The notes under the pieces were generated by a model, which saw nothing but the letters and a program-made list of their open reading frames with translations, was not told the DNA's origin and ran no database searches. The position numbers were made by a program, and so were the translations under genes. Source: Deltaproteobacteria bacterium (GTDB taxonomy: Bacteria; Myxococcota_A; UBA9160; UBA6930). Taken from it: a DNA stretch of 64,000 bases. The DNA is taken from the NCBI GenBank assembly GCA_028817435.1, contig JAPPPQ010000023.1:122836-186835 (forward strand). The letters run 5' to 3'. This document shows, piece after piece, positions 21,336 to 33,023 of this stretch. The number at the start of each line of letters is the position of its first letter. Positions within the stretch are counted from its first letter, which is position 1.

Positions 21336-22237
21336 GACGGTTGCGGCGCGGGGGAAAGGCCCAGCACCTGCTCCATATCGTAGAGGCCGGGGGGGCGGGC
21401 GCGCAGCCATTCGGCGGCGCGCAGTGCGCCGCGCGCGAAAGAGTCGCGGCTGGTGGCGCGGTGGGCGAGCTCCAGGCGTTCGCCGGGGGCGAGGAAGAGG
21501 AGTGTGTGTTCGCCGGGGTTGTCTCCGCCGCGCAGGGTTTGCACGCCAATGGCGCCGGGAGGGCGCGGGCCGGTCTGGCCGCTGCGCGAAAGTATGAGGT
21601 TGGGCGCTGCGCTGCGGCCTTCGGCAACGGCGGCGGCCAGGCGCAGGGCGGTGCCGCTGGGGGCGTCTTGTTTGGCGCTGTGGTGCAGCTCGACAATTTC
21701 GGCGTCGTAGCCGGGGCCGAGGCGCTGCGCGGCTTCGCGCGCCAGGGCGAAGAGCAGGTTTACGGCTACGGAGAAGTTGGCGGCGAGCAGCAATGGCAGG
21801 CGGGTGGCGAGCGCGGTGATTTCGCTGCGTTGAGAATCGCCGAAGCCGGTGGTGCCGACTACGCAGGGCAGGCCCGCCGGTTTGTCTGCGGCGCGGCGCA
21901 GCAGGTTGAGCGCAGCGGCGGGCGGCGCAAAGCACACGGCCACCTCCACATGGTTCGCGTTGGCGGCCAGCGCGGCGTCCACATCGGCGGCGAGCGGGAC
22001 GCCCGGCGCAAGCGCGCTGCCAAGTGCGGGGTGGTCCGGCGCTTCCAGCGCGGCGGCCAATCGCAGCGCGGGGTGATCTGCCAGCGCGGCGCAAATGCGC
22101 TGGCCCATGCGCCCCGCCGCGCCAGACAGCAGCACGCCGCGCCGCGCGCCTGCGCCGGCCTCCGAGTGCGCGCGTTGCGCGTCGGCGTCCGCGCCGGTTG
22201 CCGCCGCCGCGCGCGCGGCCGAGTCTCGCGCCGTCAA
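21332..22237 (-). CDS. dapB: 4-hydroxy-tetrahydrodipicolinate reductase
   Basis: Up to 301 aa. NAD(P)H-dependent reduction in the diaminopimelate/lysine pathway. Rossmann motif VLLSGAAGRMGQRI, CVVGTTGF, LLAANFSVAVNLLFALA, and the catalytic ELHHSAKQDAPSGTAL with the conserved His-His and Lys. The start is uncertain. TTG 22237 gives a 34-residue Ala-rich extension; GTG 22135 (267 aa) gives the usual family length but lacks a ribosome-binding site. It lies 10 bp after dapA and its stop overlaps the next start as ATGA. Confidence 0.92.
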   Translation of the reverse strand: MTARDSAARAAAATGADADAQRAHSEAGAGARRGVLLSGAAGRMGQRICAALADHPALRLAAALEAPDHPALGSALAPGVPLAADVDAALAANANHVEVAVCFAPPAAALNLLRRAADKPAGLPCVVGTTGFGDSQRSEITALATRLPLLLAANFSVAVNLLFALAREAAQRLGPGYDAEIVELHHSAKQDAPSGTALRLAAAVAEGRSAAPNLILSRSGQTGPRPPGAIGVQTLRGGDNPGEHTLLFLAPGERLELAHRATSRDSFARGALRAAEWLRARPPGLYDMEQVLGLSPAPQPS

Positions 22238-22247
22238 GTGCGGGGCC

Positions 22248-23126
22248 TCATGGCAGGCCGAAGGTTTTGAGCAGCTCGCGCAGCCGCTCGCTGTTTTCGG
22301 GGCGCAGCGGTGTGAGCGGCAGGCGCAGTTCGTTTTGAATCAGGCCGCAGAGGGCGAGGGCGGCTTTTACGGGAGCGGGGTTGGTCTCGCAAAACAGCGC
22401 GTCGAAGAGCGGCAGCAGGCGGTAGTGCTGGTCGCGGGCGCGCTTGCCGTCGCCGGATTGCCAAGCGCGCACCAGCGCCAGCATTTCGGCGGGGGCCAGG
22501 TTCGAGGTAGTGGAAATGACGCCGCGCCCGCCCAGCGCCAAAACCGGCAGGGTGGCCCAATCGTCGCCGGAAAGGACGGCGAAACCCGCATGGTGCGCGG
22601 TGGCGGCAATGGTGTGGGCAATCTGGTTCAGGTCGCCGGATGCCTCTTTCACCCCCACCACGCCGTCCACGCCGGCCAGCCGCGCCAGCAGCGGCGGCGC
22701 CATGTTGGACGCCGTGCGGCCGGGAATGTTGTAGACCACCAGCGGCAGGCCCGTCTCTCGCGCCACCGCTTCGTAATGGGCCGCAATGCCGTGGGGCATG
22801 GGCTTGTTGTAGTAGGGCGAAATGAGCAGCGCGCCATCTGCGCCGCACTGGCGCGCGTGACGGGTAAGCGCAATGGCCTCGCGGGTGGCGTTGGAGCCGC
22901 TGCCCGCCAGCACGGGGACGCGCCCGCGCGCGGCAGACACCACCACTTCAATGGCGCGCGCGTGCTCGGCGTGGCTCAGCGTGGCGGATTCGCCGGTGGA
23001 GCCGCAGGGCACCAGGCCATCCACCCCGGCGGCAATCTGCCGCTCGCAAAGCTCCCGCAGCGCGGGCTCGTCCAGCTCGCCATTCCGGAAGGGAGTTACC
23101 AGCGCGGTGAGAACGCCTTCGAACAC
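22248..23126 (-). CDS. dapA: 4-hydroxy-tetrahydrodipicolinate synthase
   Basis: 292 aa, condensing pyruvate with aspartate semialdehyde in the cytoplasm. TIM-barrel family blocks: ALVTPFRNGELDEPAL, VPCGSTGESATLSHAEH, YYNKPMPHGIAAHYEAV, VYNIPGRTASNM (catalytic Tyr), and VVGVKEASGDLNQI with the Schiff-base Lys. It starts at GTG 23126, immediately next to the dapF stop with no spacer, and is followed by dapB 10 bp later. This places three meso-diaminopimelate pathway genes in one operon, feeding both lysine and the peptidoglycan built by MurA and PBP1B encoded nearby. Confidence 0.95.
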   Translation of the reverse strand: MFEGVLTALVTPFRNGELDEPALRELCERQIAAGVDGLVPCGSTGESATLSHAEHARAIEVVVSAARGRVPVLAGSGSNATREAIALTRHARQCGADGALLISPYYNKPMPHGIAAHYEAVARETGLPLVVYNIPGRTASNMAPPLLARLAGVDGVVGVKEASGDLNQIAHTIAATAHHAGFAVLSGDDWATLPVLALGGRGVISTTSNLAPAEMLALVRAWQSGDGKRARDQHYRLLPLFDALFCETNPAPVKAALALCGLIQNELRLPLTPLRPENSERLRELLKTFGLP

Positions 23127-24023
23127 TCAGACCTCCAGGGAAATTTCGCCGCGGAAGGCGGTGTGCGCGGGGCCGGTCATTTGCACGCCGGCTCCCGGGC
23201 CTTCCGCGCCGTGGGGCCAGGCAATGCGCAGCGCGCCGCCGGGCAAGACAATTTCCACCGCTTCATCCAGCACGCCGCGCAGCACGCCGGCCACCGCCAC
23301 GGCGCAGGCCGCGCTGCCGCAGGCGAGGGTTTCGCCCACGCCGCGCTCCCAGGTGCGCTGCCGAACCTGCGCGCGGCTCCGCAGCTCTGCAAAAGCCACA
23401 TTGGTGCGCTGGGGAAAGGCGGGGTGATGCTCGATGGCGGGGCCCAGTTGCGAAACCGCGGCCTGCTCCACATCGGGCACAAAGACAATGCAGTGGGGGT
23501 TGCCCATGGAAAGGGCGCAGACCAGGAGGCTTTCGCCTTCCACTTGGAGGGGCAAATTCAGCAGCGGCCCCGGTGTGTTGGGCTCGCCCAAGGTGGTGGG
23601 CACATCGGCGGCGGCCAGGCGCGGCGCGCCCATTTGGACGCAGACCTGGCCCGGCCCGGCCCGGCGCGCCCTGGCAATGCCCGCCAGGGTTTCCACGCGC
23701 AGCACGGGGGCGCTGCTGTGCCCGGCCTGCTGCACGAACTCGAAGAAGCAGCGCAGGCCGTTGGCGCACATCTCGGCCTCGCTGCCGTCGGCGTTGTAGA
23801 TTTGCATGCGGAAATCTGCGTCCTGTTGCGGGGGAAGCAGCACCAGCAGCTGGTCAAAGCCCACGCTGCGGCGGCGATCTGCCAACTGCCGCGCCAGCGG
23901 CGGCAGCGGCGGCAGCTCCTTGCCTTCCTGAAGGGCGCGCAGCCCGTCGAGCACGACGAAATCGTTGCCCGCGCCGTGCATTTTCACAAAGGGCAGCGCG
24001 CTGTTTGCGGCGGCGCGGGTCAC
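23127..24023 (-). CDS. dapF: Diaminopimelate epimerase
   Basis: 298 aa. It converts LL- to meso-diaminopimelate with two active-site cysteines: the first in NADGSEAEMCANGLRC, the second in LACGSAACAVAVAG. FVKMHGAGNDFVVLDG near the N-terminus and MGNPHCIVFV are also typical. GTG 24023, preceded by AGGAGGA, is a better start than the long Arg-rich upstream frame, which belongs to neighbouring genes. GTG overlaps the stop of the small lipoprotein gene (GTGA). The lptM-dapF pairing is known from other proteobacteria. Confidence 0.95.
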   Translation of the reverse strand: MTRAAANSALPFVKMHGAGNDFVVLDGLRALQEGKELPPLPPLARQLADRRRSVGFDQLLVLLPPQQDADFRMQIYNADGSEAEMCANGLRCFFEFVQQAGHSSAPVLRVETLAGIARARRAGPGQVCVQMGAPRLAAADVPTTLGEPNTPGPLLNLPLQVEGESLLVCALSMGNPHCIVFVPDVEQAAVSQLGPAIEHHPAFPQRTNVAFAELRSRAQVRQRTWERGVGETLACGSAACAVAVAGVLRGVLDEAVEIVLPGGALRIAWPHGAEGPGAGVQMTGPAHTAFRGEISLEV

Positions 24024-24192
24024 GGCGATTCCTCCTGCCCGGCTTCGGCCTCGCTGCCCGGTCCGGGCGTCTCGGGCGGCGGCGCGGTCTGCTGCCCGGC
24101 CCCGGCTTCGGGCGCGCGCAGCGGCGGGCCGAGTTTGCCGCAGGCGGCCGCGGCCAGCGCCACGGCCAGAATCGCCCAGAGCGCCGCGCGCC

Positions 24193-24196
<4 letters not shown>
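24020..24196 (-). CDS. lptM: Small LptM/YifL-like lipoprotein
   Basis: 58 aa. Signal RRAALWAILAVALAAAAC with lipobox Cys19, then GKLGPPLRAPE, the conserved CGxxGPL-type start of LptM (YifL), and a Pro/Glu-rich tail. In E. coli LptM assists oxidative maturation of the LPS translocon LptD and is encoded next to dapF, as here. GTG 24196 follows GGGGAGAA. Both ends overlap neighbours by 4 bp (argH and dapF). The assignment uses motif and gene order; the protein is too short for more. Confidence 0.75.
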
Positions 24197-25653
<1,457 letters not shown>

Positions 25654-25844
25654 GGCGTGACTCTCTGCGAAACCGGCGCGCCGCGCAAGCCGCCTGCGCG
25701 GCGCGGCGCGGTGGCTTGCCGGAAGGCGGGGGTTTGTCAGCATTCGGGGATATGTCCCGCCCGCGCACATCCCCCCGGAGGAACTGAGGCATTCCCCGCC
25801 GGGCAGCCCGGTGGCAGCGCGCCGCGGCGTCGGCGCCGCCTGCC

Positions 25845-28262
25845 ATGCGCGCGGTGGCGCTGTTGCTGCTGTTGGCGGGCTTTGCCGCGGGCCTGCTGGC
25901 CATGCGCCATGTGGTGCGGCTCGACGGCCTGGTGCGCGAGCGCTTTGCGGGGGGGCTCTCTTTCCGCGTGCCCTCGCAGGTGCTCTCGGCCCCCACCGAT
26001 TTGTATGTGGGGCTGGGCTGGCGGCAGCGCGATTTGCGCGACGCCCTGCTGCGGCAGGGCTACCGGGAAGCGCCGGGCAGCAGCGCGGACCGGGCGGGAG
26101 GGGCCGACGCGCGCGGCCTTGCGCCGGGGCGCTTTCGCCAGGCCGGGGGCAGCATTGCCATCCACCGGCGGCCCTTCGATTTGCCGGATCTGGCCGAGCC
26201 CGCGCGCCGCGCCGTGGTGCGCTTTGCCAATGGGCGCATCGAGTCGCTGCGGGATGAAGGCGGCGTGGAGATCGGCACCCTGTGGCTGGAGCCCGAGCCC
26301 ATCGGGGCCTATCACGGCCCCTATCTGCAGCACCAGCGCCGGGAACTGGTGAGTTTGCGCGAGCTGCCGCGCCACCTGGTGCACGCCGTGCTGGCCATTG
26401 AAGATCAGCGCTTCTTCCAGCATGGGGGCCTGGATTTGCGGCGCATTGGAGGGGCTTTTTTCGCCAATTTGCGGGCGGGGGGCATTGCCCAGGGCGGCAG
26501 CACCCTCACCCAGCAGCTCGCCAAGAATTTCTTCCTGACGCCGCAGCGCACCTTGCGGCGCAAGGCCAACGAGGCGCTGATTGCCATGCTGATTGAGGCC
26601 CGCTACGGCAAGCAGCTGATTCTGGAGGCCTATCTGAACGAGATTTACCTGGGGCAGCGCGGCAGCAGCGCCATCCACGGCGTGGGCGAGGCCGCCCGGC
26701 ACTACTTCGACAAGCCCGTGGGAAAGCTGGTGCTGCACGAATCGGCGCTGCTGGCCGCCATTGTGCAGAGCCCGGGCAAGCTTGCGCCCCGCCGCGCCCC
26801 GGAGGCCGCCCGCCGCCGCCGCGATGTGGTGCTGCGGCAAATGCACAAGCAGGGGCGCATTGGCGAGGGGGCGTTGCGGGCCGCGCTGGCCCGGCCGCTC
26901 TCGGTGGCGCCGCTTGCGCCCGAGCCGCGCAGCGCCCGCTGGTTTTTGAGCGCCCTGCAGCGCCAGCTTCCGGATTTCTACGACGCCGAAACCCTGGCCA
27001 GCGGCGGGCTGCGCATTTACTCCACGCTGGATTTGCGCCTGCAGCGGGCGGCCCGGCGGGCGCTGACGGAAGAGCTGGAGCGGCTGGAGCAGCAAAATGC
27101 CTCGCTTGCGCCGCGCGGCGGGCAGCGCCTGCAGGGCTGTCTGCTGGCGCTGCGCCCGCAGACCGGCCAGGTGCTGGCGCTGGTGGGCGGGCGCGATTAC
27201 GGGGACAGCCAATTCGACCGCTGCGACCAGGCGCGGCGGCCCGCGGGGAGCGTCTTCAAGCCCTTCGTTTATGCCGCGGCGCTGGAGCCCGGCCCCGGCG
27301 GGCCGCAGGTCACTTTGGCCGATCACCTGGAGGACGAGGCGCTGGAGATTCCCCTGAAGGAGGGCGGGGTGTGGCGGCCGCGCAACTTCGACCGCGAATT
27401 TCACGGGCGGGTGCCCCTGCGCCGGGCTTTGGAGAAATCCTACAACGCCGCGGCGGCGGGGCTGGGGCAGCGGGTTGGCATTGACCGGGTGATGGAGATG
27501 GCCCAGCGGCTGGGCATTGAGAGCACGCTGCTGGAGGTGCCGAGCCTGGCCATCGGCGCGGCAGATCTCTCGCCGCTGGAGCTGGCCCGCGCCTACGCCA
27601 CCCTGGCCAACGGCGGCCTGCGCCCCCGGCTGCGCACCTTTGAGGCGGTGGTGGATCCGCGCACGCCGGATGCGCCCCGCGCCCGCCGCCCCGGCTCAAC
27701 CGAGGCCGGGGCCGCAGCCGGGACGGGGGCGGGCGGGCGCGAGGTGGAGCGCCTGGCCGACATCGAGGCCGAGCGCGTCCTCGACGCCGGCGCGGCCTGG
27801 CTGGTCACCTCGCTGCTGGAAGGCGTGGTAGAGCGGGGCACCGCCGCGGGGCTGCGGCGGCGCGGCATTACGGGGCCGCTGGCGGCCAAGACGGGCACCA
27901 GCAGCGATTACCGCGACGCCTGGCTGCTGGGCTACACGCCCCGGCTGGTGGTGGCGGTGTGGGTGGGCTTCGACGAGCCGCGCAGCCTGGGGCTGGCTTC
28001 CAGCAGCGTCGCCCTGCCGGTGTGGGCGCGCTTCGTCAAAGAAGTGACGGGAGGGCGCATTGCGGGGCGCTTTGCGCGGCCCAAAGAGGTGGTGGAGGCC
28101 AAAATTCACCCGGAAAGCGGGCGGCTGGCGCTCTCCGGCTGCCCCGAGCGGCGCAGCGAGTTCTTTTTGCCGGGCACTGCACCCCTGGAAACCTGCCCCG
28201 CCTTTGCGCCGGGGCGCGAGCGCCGCTGGTTCGAGCGCTTCCTGCGCCGGGGCGCGTCCTGA
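25845..28262 (+). CDS. mrcB: Bifunctional penicillin-binding protein 1B
   Basis: 805 aa class A PBP. One N-terminal membrane anchor (residues 3-20); a UB2H-type regulatory region (~40-130, PSQVLSAPTDLYVGLGW); a GT51 glycosyltransferase with catalytic Glu in AIEDQRFFQHGG (~186) and GGSTLTQQLAKNFFL; and a transpeptidase with active-site SVFK (Ser469), SYN (532) and KTGTS (682). It polymerises and cross-links peptidoglycan in the periplasm. The UB2H domain is typical of outer-membrane bacteria that use an LpoB-like activator. It is divergent from argH and 14 bp ahead of lspA. A charged insert near residues 610-640 lies within the transpeptidase half. Confidence 0.93.
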   Translation: MRAVALLLLLAGFAAGLLAMRHVVRLDGLVRERFAGGLSFRVPSQVLSAPTDLYVGLGWRQRDLRDALLRQGYREAPGSSADRAGGADARGLAPGRFRQAGGSIAIHRRPFDLPDLAEPARRAVVRFANGRIESLRDEGGVEIGTLWLEPEPIGAYHGPYLQHQRRELVSLRELPRHLVHAVLAIEDQRFFQHGGLDLRRIGGAFFANLRAGGIAQGGSTLTQQLAKNFFLTPQRTLRRKANEALIAMLIEARYGKQLILEAYLNEIYLGQRGSSAIHGVGEAARHYFDKPVGKLVLHESALLAAIVQSPGKLAPRRAPEAARRRRDVVLRQMHKQGRIGEGALRAALARPLSVAPLAPEPRSARWFLSALQRQLPDFYDAETLASGGLRIYSTLDLRLQRAARRALTEELERLEQQNASLAPRGGQRLQGCLLALRPQTGQVLALVGGRDYGDSQFDRCDQARRPAGSVFKPFVYAAALEPGPGGPQVTLADHLEDEALEIPLKEGGVWRPRNFDREFHGRVPLRRALEKSYNAAAAGLGQRVGIDRVMEMAQRLGIESTLLEVPSLAIGAADLSPLELARAYATLANGGLRPRLRTFEAVVDPRTPDAPRARRPGSTEAGAAAGTGAGGREVERLADIEAERVLDAGAAWLVTSLLEGVVERGTAAGLRRRGITGPLAAKTGTSSDYRDAWLLGYTPRLVVAVWVGFDEPRSLGLASSSVALPVWARFVKEVTGGRIAGRFARPKEVVEAKIHPESGRLALSGCPERRSEFFLPGTAPLETCPAFAPGRERRWFERFLRRGAS

Positions 28263-28276
28263 GCGCCGCGCCGCCC

Positions 28277-28777
28277 ATGACTGCGAAGCTGCGGATTTTC
28301 TCCGGCGTTGCCGCCGCCGTGCTCTGTGCGGATTTCCTCACAAAACACTGGGTGGTGGCACGGATTCCCCTGCGGGCGGAAATCCGGGTCATCGAGGGCT
28401 TCTTCTCCCTTACCTACATCACCAATCCGGGGGCGGCGTTCAGCCTGCTCGCAACGGCGCCGGACCCCTGGCGGCACTGGTTCTTTGTCTGCGTCGGCTT
28501 TTTGGCAGTGGCCCTGCTCATTGCGCTCTTTCGCAAGCTCGCCCCGGGGGAGCGGCTTTCGGCTTTCGCTCTGGGCGCCATTCTCGGGGGGGCGCTGGGG
28601 AATCTCGGCGACCGCCTGTTCCGCAATCCCGCGGAAGTGGTGGACTTTCTGCGCTTCTACCTGTTTGCGGGCTATCGCTGGCCGGATTTCAATTTGGCCG
28701 ATTCCTTTATTGTGATTGGCGTGGCGCTGCTGCTGCGCGAACTCTTCACTTCGCAAAGCGGCGCAGAAGTGGCTTGA
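28277..28777 (+). CDS. lspA: Prolipoprotein signal peptidase II
   Basis: 166 aa aspartyl protease with four membrane segments, removing signal peptides from lipoproteins. Catalytic aspartates lie in [21 protein letters not shown] and [28 protein letters not shown] matches the family's NxGxAFSLL block. It starts at ATG 28277, 14 bp after mrcB. Its substrates in this window include the ankyrin lipoprotein, LptM and the M20 peptidase. Confidence 0.95.
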   Translation: MTAKLRIFSGVAAAVLCADFLTKHWVVARIPLRAEIRVIEGFFSLTYITNPGAAFSLLATAPDPWRHWFFVCVGFLAVALLIALFRKLAPGERLSAFALGAILGGALGNLGDRLFRNPAEVVDFLRFYLFAGYRWPDFNLADSFIVIGVALLLRELFTSQSGAEVA

Positions 28778-28808
28778 AGCGCCTTCCCTTCGGGGCAAGG
28801 CCCGTGCG

Positions 28809-28841
28809 CCGCAACGCGCGCGGTTTGCGCGGTTTTGTTTT
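28809..28841 (+). terminator. Possible terminator after lspA
   Basis: An imperfect G+C-rich hairpin (CCGC near 28809 with GCGG near 28829) is followed by TTTTGTTTT. The stem is weak and bulged, so this is only a candidate. Confidence 0.3.
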
Positions 28842-28904
28842 CCCCGGGGGCCGAAAAAAATTGCGCCAGCGACGGAAAAAATGCACTGCAGGGCAAACTT
28901 CGCC

Positions 28905-28934
28905 TTGACAACCCCACTGCAGCCGGCGCATTAT
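28905..28934 (+). promoter_or_regulatory. Sigma-70-type promoter for the aldolase/transaldolase gene
   Basis: TTGACA (28905-28910), an 18-bp spacer and CATTAT (28929-28934), about 55 bp before the ATG at 28989. The perfect -35 hexamer in otherwise G+C-rich DNA makes this convincing. Confidence 0.65.
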
Positions 28935-28988
28935 CGGCCCCGGCTTCCGGCGCTCCTTTCCCCCCCGGTTCACCACAGGGCCCGCCGC

Positions 28989-29639
28989 ATGAAATTCTTC
29001 ATAGACACCGCGAGCGTTGCGGAGATTCAGCAAGCGGCAGAGCTGGGCCTGCTCGACGGTGTGACCACCAATCCCTCGCTGCTCTCGAAAGAGCAGGGCG
29101 CGCCCCGGGAAATCCTGCGCGAGATTGCGAAGCTCGTGGCGGGTCCGGTGAGCGCCGAGGTTACGGCCACCGACAGCGCGGGCATGCTGCGCGAAGCCCG
29201 GGAATTGCGCGGCATCGCCGACAATATCGTCGTCAAGGTGCCGATGACTCTGGACGGGCTGCGCGCGCTGCGCGTGCTTTCGGCGGAGAATGTGCCCACC
29301 AATTGCACGCTGGTCTTCAACGCAACCCAGGCGCTGATGGCCGCCAAGGCCGGCGCTACTTATGTGTCGCCCTTCGTGGGCCGCCTGGACGATATTTCCG
29401 CCGACGGAATGCAGCTCATCGGGCAGTGCTGTGCGATTTACCGCAACTACGGTCTTGAGTCGCAGGTGCTGGCGGCGAGCATCCGGCTGCCGCAGCAGGT
29501 GACGCAGGCCGCGCTGCTCGGCGCGCACGCGGCGACCATTCCGCCGCCGGTGCTGCGGCAGTTGGCGAATCATCCCCTTACCGACAGCGGCCTTGCGAAG
29601 TTTCTGGCCGACTGGGAGAAGATTGAGAATCGAATGTGA
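28989..29639 (+). CDS. Fructose-6-phosphate aldolase / small transaldolase
   Basis: 216 aa, the short TalC/FSA form. [32 protein letters not shown] is diagnostic; the Schiff-base Lys lies in [21 protein letters not shown] and [12 protein letters not shown] complete the barrel. Short family members act either as transaldolases in the pentose phosphate pathway or as fructose-6-phosphate aldolases, and the two cannot be reliably separated by eye. ATG 28989 is downstream of a strong sigma-70 promoter. The stop overlaps the GTG of the IclR-type regulator. Confidence 0.92.
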   Translation: MKFFIDTASVAEIQQAAELGLLDGVTTNPSLLSKEQGAPREILREIAKLVAGPVSAEVTATDSAGMLREARELRGIADNIVVKVPMTLDGLRALRVLSAENVPTNCTLVFNATQALMAAKAGATYVSPFVGRLDDISADGMQLIGQCCAIYRNYGLESQVLAASIRLPQQVTQAALLGAHAATIPPPVLRQLANHPLTDSGLAKFLADWEKIENRM

Positions 29640-30469
29640 CGATGCGCCGCGCTCCCGCGCGGGCGTCCGGAGGCCCCCCACCTTTGAAGCGCTCCAAAGA
29701 CGACTATGTGATTCGCGCTGTTGAGAACGCCATGTGCGTGCTCGAGGCCTTCCAGGAGGATGAGATTCTCGGAGTCACGGAACTCGCCAAGCGGCTCGGG
29801 TTGCACAAGAACAAGGTGTTTCGCCTGCTCGCCACGCTGGAACAGAAGGGGTATGTGGAGCAGTGCGAAGACGAGCGCTACCGGCTCGGCAGCGCCTGCC
29901 TGGCGCTGGCCCGGGCCTTTGAGCGCCACAACACGCTGGCGAAAGAGGGGCAGCGCGCCTTGGAAGGGCTCTGCGCGAAGACCAGCGAGTCCGCCCACCT
30001 GGCGGTGCTCGATGGTTTCTCGGTAATGCACATTGGCAGCGTGATCTGCGATTGCCTCCTCTCCACCGGTTCGCGCACCGGATTGCGGCTTTCGGCCCAC
30101 AACACCGCGCTCGGCAAGGCGCTGCTGGCCTTCTTGCCGAGCGAGCGCCTCGACGGGCTGGACCGCAAGTTCATCCGCAGGAAGGCGCTGGCCGCCGCGA
30201 CCCCCGCCAGCATCACGGACCGCGACAAATTCTTCGACCATTTGCGCGCGGTGGCGGGGCAGGGCTTCGCCCTCGACATTGAGGAGTGCGCGGTGGGGCT
30301 GTGCTGCGTGGCGGCGCCGGTGCACGGCGCGGACGGCGCTGTGATCGCCGCGCTCTCCATCTCGGTGCCCACCGCCCGCGCCGGCGAGGAGGCGCTGCGC
30401 AGCCGCTTCGCGCCGGAGGTGGTGGCCGCCGCCGCCGGGCTTTCCCGCCGCCTCTGCGGCCCCGCCTGA
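29636..30469 (+). CDS. IclR-family transcriptional regulator
   Basis: 277 aa. An N-terminal winged helix ([46 protein letters not shown]) and a C-terminal effector domain with [37 protein letters not shown] and [13 protein letters not shown]. IclR proteins are usually repressors responding to small organic acids. The GTG start overlaps the preceding stop (GTGA); ATG 29642 is an alternative. Its targets may include the aldolase gene or the acyl-CoA dehydrogenase and carboxylase genes downstream. Ligand unknown. Confidence 0.88.
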   Translation: MTMRRAPARASGGPPPLKRSKDDYVIRAVENAMCVLEAFQEDEILGVTELAKRLGLHKNKVFRLLATLEQKGYVEQCEDERYRLGSACLALARAFERHNTLAKEGQRALEGLCAKTSESAHLAVLDGFSVMHIGSVICDCLLSTGSRTGLRLSAHNTALGKALLAFLPSERLDGLDRKFIRRKALAAATPASITDRDKFFDHLRAVAGQGFALDIEECAVGLCCVAAPVHGADGAVIAALSISVPTARAGEEALRSRFAPEVVAAAAGLSRRLCGPA

Positions 30470-30497
30470 TCCCGGGCCAATGCGCTAACCTGCCGCC

Positions 30498-31637
30498 ATG
30501 GATTTCGAGCTCGACGACGCGCAGCTGGCCCTGCAGGAGAGCGCCCGGCGCTTCGCCGCCCAGGAAATCGCGCCCATTGCCGCGCGCTGCGACCAGAGCG
30601 GCGAGTTCCCCCGCGCGGTGCTGAAGCAGGCGTGGGAGCTGGGCCTTTCCCATGTGTGCATTCCCGCCGAGCACGGCGGCACCGGCCTCGGCCTCTTCGA
30701 CACCACGCTGGTGGTGGAAGAGCTGGCCTGGGGCTGCGCGGGCATCACCACCTCGATCATGGCCAACGATCTGGGCCTCACGCCCATTTTGCTGGCCGGC
30801 AGCCCGGAGCAGCGCAAGGAGTGGTTCGAGTTCGCCGGCGGGGAGTTCCGGCTGGCGGCTTTTTGCCTCTCCGAGCCCGAGGCCGGCTCCGATGTGGCGG
30901 GCCTGCAGTTGCTCGCCGAAAAGGACGGCGGCGACTACATACTGAACGGCGCAAAGTGCTGGATTACCAACGGCGGCGAGGCCGGCCTCTACACGGTCTT
31001 CGCCACGCTGGACCGCAGCGCCCGCCACAAGGGAATCTGCGCCTTCGTGCTGGAGGGAGATGCGCCGGGGCTCAGCCCGGGCAAGAAAGAGGACAAGATG
31101 GGGCAGCGCGCCAGCGACACCCGGGTCGTCCACTTCGACGGCGTGCGGGTGCCGGCCCGGCAGCGCCTGGGGCAGGAGGGCGAGGGCTTCGCCATTGCCA
31201 TGCGCACCCTCGATTCCACGCGCCCCAGCATTGGCGCGCTGGCGGTGGGCATTGCCCGCCGCGCCCTGGAGGAGAGCGTGGCCTACGCCCGGGAGCGCCG
31301 CGCCTTCGGCACGCCCATTGCCGGTTTTCAGGCCGTGCAGTTCATGCTGGCCGATATGGCGAAGGACACCGAGGCCGCCCGGCTGCTCACCCGGCAGAGC
31401 GCCTGGATGATTGACCGGGGGCTGCGGGCCTCCAAGCACTCTGCCATTGCCAAGTGCTTCGCCACCGATGTGGCCATGCGCGTCACCACCGACGCCGTGC
31501 AGGTGCACGGCGGCAACGGCTACACCCGCGAGTATCCCGTCGAAAAGCTGATGCGCGACGCCAAGCTCATGCAAATCTACGAGGGCACCAACCAAATTCA
31601 GCGCATGGTGATTGCCCGGGAGCTGCTGAAAGAGTAG
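30498..31637 (+). CDS. Acyl-CoA dehydrogenase
   Basis: 379 aa flavoprotein. Typical blocks: [18 protein letters not shown] (FAD/substrate loop), [53 protein letters not shown], and the catalytic Glu in [19 protein letters not shown]. It introduces the alpha-beta double bond in acyl-CoA and passes electrons to ETF. The Gly-rich [12 protein letters not shown] is also standard. ATG 30498 is 28 bp after the IclR-type gene. With the carboxylase pair downstream it suggests short- or branched-chain acyl-CoA metabolism; chain length is not determined. Confidence 0.92.
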   Translation: MDFELDDAQLALQESARRFAAQEIAPIAARCDQSGEFPRAVLKQAWELGLSHVCIPAEHGGTGLGLFDTTLVVEELAWGCAGITTSIMANDLGLTPILLAGSPEQRKEWFEFAGGEFRLAAFCLSEPEAGSDVAGLQLLAEKDGGDYILNGAKCWITNGGEAGLYTVFATLDRSARHKGICAFVLEGDAPGLSPGKKEDKMGQRASDTRVVHFDGVRVPARQRLGQEGEGFAIAMRTLDSTRPSIGALAVGIARRALEESVAYARERRAFGTPIAGFQAVQFMLADMAKDTEAARLLTRQSAWMIDRGLRASKHSAIAKCFATDVAMRVTTDAVQVHGGNGYTREYPVEKLMRDAKLMQIYEGTNQIQRMVIARELLKE

Positions 31638-31715
31638 CGGGCGCGGGCCGCGCCCCCGCGCAATTGCCCGGCGCATCTGTTAGACTTCGCGCCCCCCGGT
31701 GAGGAGAAGTGCTGC

Positions 31716-33005
31716 GTGTCCTACGACAAGGAAGAGGCTCTGCGCTACCACGCCATGGGTCGCCCCGGCAAAATCAAGGTCGTTCCAACCAAACCCACGG
31801 TGACGGCGGAAGACCTCTCCCTGGCTTACAGCCCGGGGGTCGCCGATCCCTGCCTGGAAATCGCCCGGCAGCCCGAGGAGGCCTACCGCTACACGGCCAA
31901 GGGCAACCTGGTGGCCGTGATCTCGAATGGCAGCGCCGTGCTGGGCCTCGGCAACATCGGCGCCTTGGCGGGCAAGCCGGTGATGGAGGGCAAGGGCGTC
32001 CTCTTCAAGCGCTTTGCCGACATTGATGTGTTCGATATCGAGATCAATTCCAGCGATCCCGGCGAGATTATCCGCACCTGCGAGCTCATTTCCCCCACCT
32101 TCGGCGGCATGAACCTGGAGGACATTCGCGCGCCGGAGTGCTTTGAGATTGAGCAGGAGCTGAAGCAGCGCCTCGATATTCCGGTTTTTCACGACGACCA
32201 GCACGGCACCGCCATCATTTCCGGCGCGGCGCTGCTGAATGCGCTGGAGATCGTCGGCAAGCCCATCGGCGAGGTGAAGGTGGTGTTCTCCGGCGCGGGG
32301 GCCTCGGCGATTTCCTGCGCCCGGCTCTACAAAGACCTGGGCGTGCAGGCGCAGAATATGCTGCTGCTCGACAGCCGGGGCGTGATTCACGCGGGCCGCA
32401 GCGAGGGCATGAACCCCTACAAGCGCGAGTTCGCCGTCGAAACCGAAATCCGCGACCTAGCCGGCGCCATGCGCGGCGCGGATGTCTTCGTGGGACTCTC
32501 GCAAAAGGGCCTGGTTTCGCCGCAGATGATCCGCGATATGTCCGACCGCCCGGTAATCTTCGCCATGGCGAATCCCGATCCGGAGATCACCCCCGACGAG
32601 GTGGCGCAGATTCGCGGCGACGCCATCGTGGCGACGGGGCGCTCGGACTACCCGAATCAGGTGAACAATGTGCTGGGCTTCCCCTTCATTTTCCGGGGCG
32701 CTTTGGATGTGCGCGCCGCGTCCATCAACGAGGAGATGAAGCGGGCGGCGGTGCAGGCGCTGGCCGAGCTGGCGCAGCGCGGCGAGGCGCTGCCCGAGGT
32801 GGTGAAGAACGCCTACCCCGGCGAGAATTTCGAATTCGGTCCCCGCTACATCATTCCCAAGCCCTTCGATCCGCGCGTGCTGGTCTTTGTGGCCTCGGCG
32901 GTGGCGCAGGCCGCCATGGATTCCAAAGTGGCGCGCGCGGGGGTGGACATTACGGCCTACGAGCGGCGGCTGAACGAGCGCATCAGCGAAATCTCGAGCC
33001 TCTGA
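31716..33005 (+). CDS. Malic enzyme
   Basis: 429 aa, the MaeB type without the phosphotransacetylase-like tail. [34 protein letters not shown]-like sequence near residue 75 and the metal site [16 protein letters not shown] are typical. The nucleotide fold is [31 protein letters not shown] and [24 protein letters not shown] follow. It decarboxylates malate to pyruvate, making NADPH or NADH. GTG 31716 follows GAGGAGAAG. It is 18 bp upstream of the carboxyltransferase gene, so reducing power and carboxylated acyl-CoA may be co-regulated. Cofactor preference is not resolved. Confidence 0.93.
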   Translation: MSYDKEEALRYHAMGRPGKIKVVPTKPTVTAEDLSLAYSPGVADPCLEIARQPEEAYRYTAKGNLVAVISNGSAVLGLGNIGALAGKPVMEGKGVLFKRFADIDVFDIEINSSDPGEIIRTCELISPTFGGMNLEDIRAPECFEIEQELKQRLDIPVFHDDQHGTAIISGAALLNALEIVGKPIGEVKVVFSGAGASAISCARLYKDLGVQAQNMLLLDSRGVIHAGRSEGMNPYKREFAVETEIRDLAGAMRGADVFVGLSQKGLVSPQMIRDMSDRPVIFAMANPDPEITPDEVAQIRGDAIVATGRSDYPNQVNNVLGFPFIFRGALDVRAASINEEMKRAAVQALAELAQRGEALPEVVKNAYPGENFEFGPRYIIPKPFDPRVLVFVASAVAQAAMDSKVARAGVDITAYERRLNERISEISSL

Positions 33006-33023
33006 GCGCGGGGCGAAGCGCAG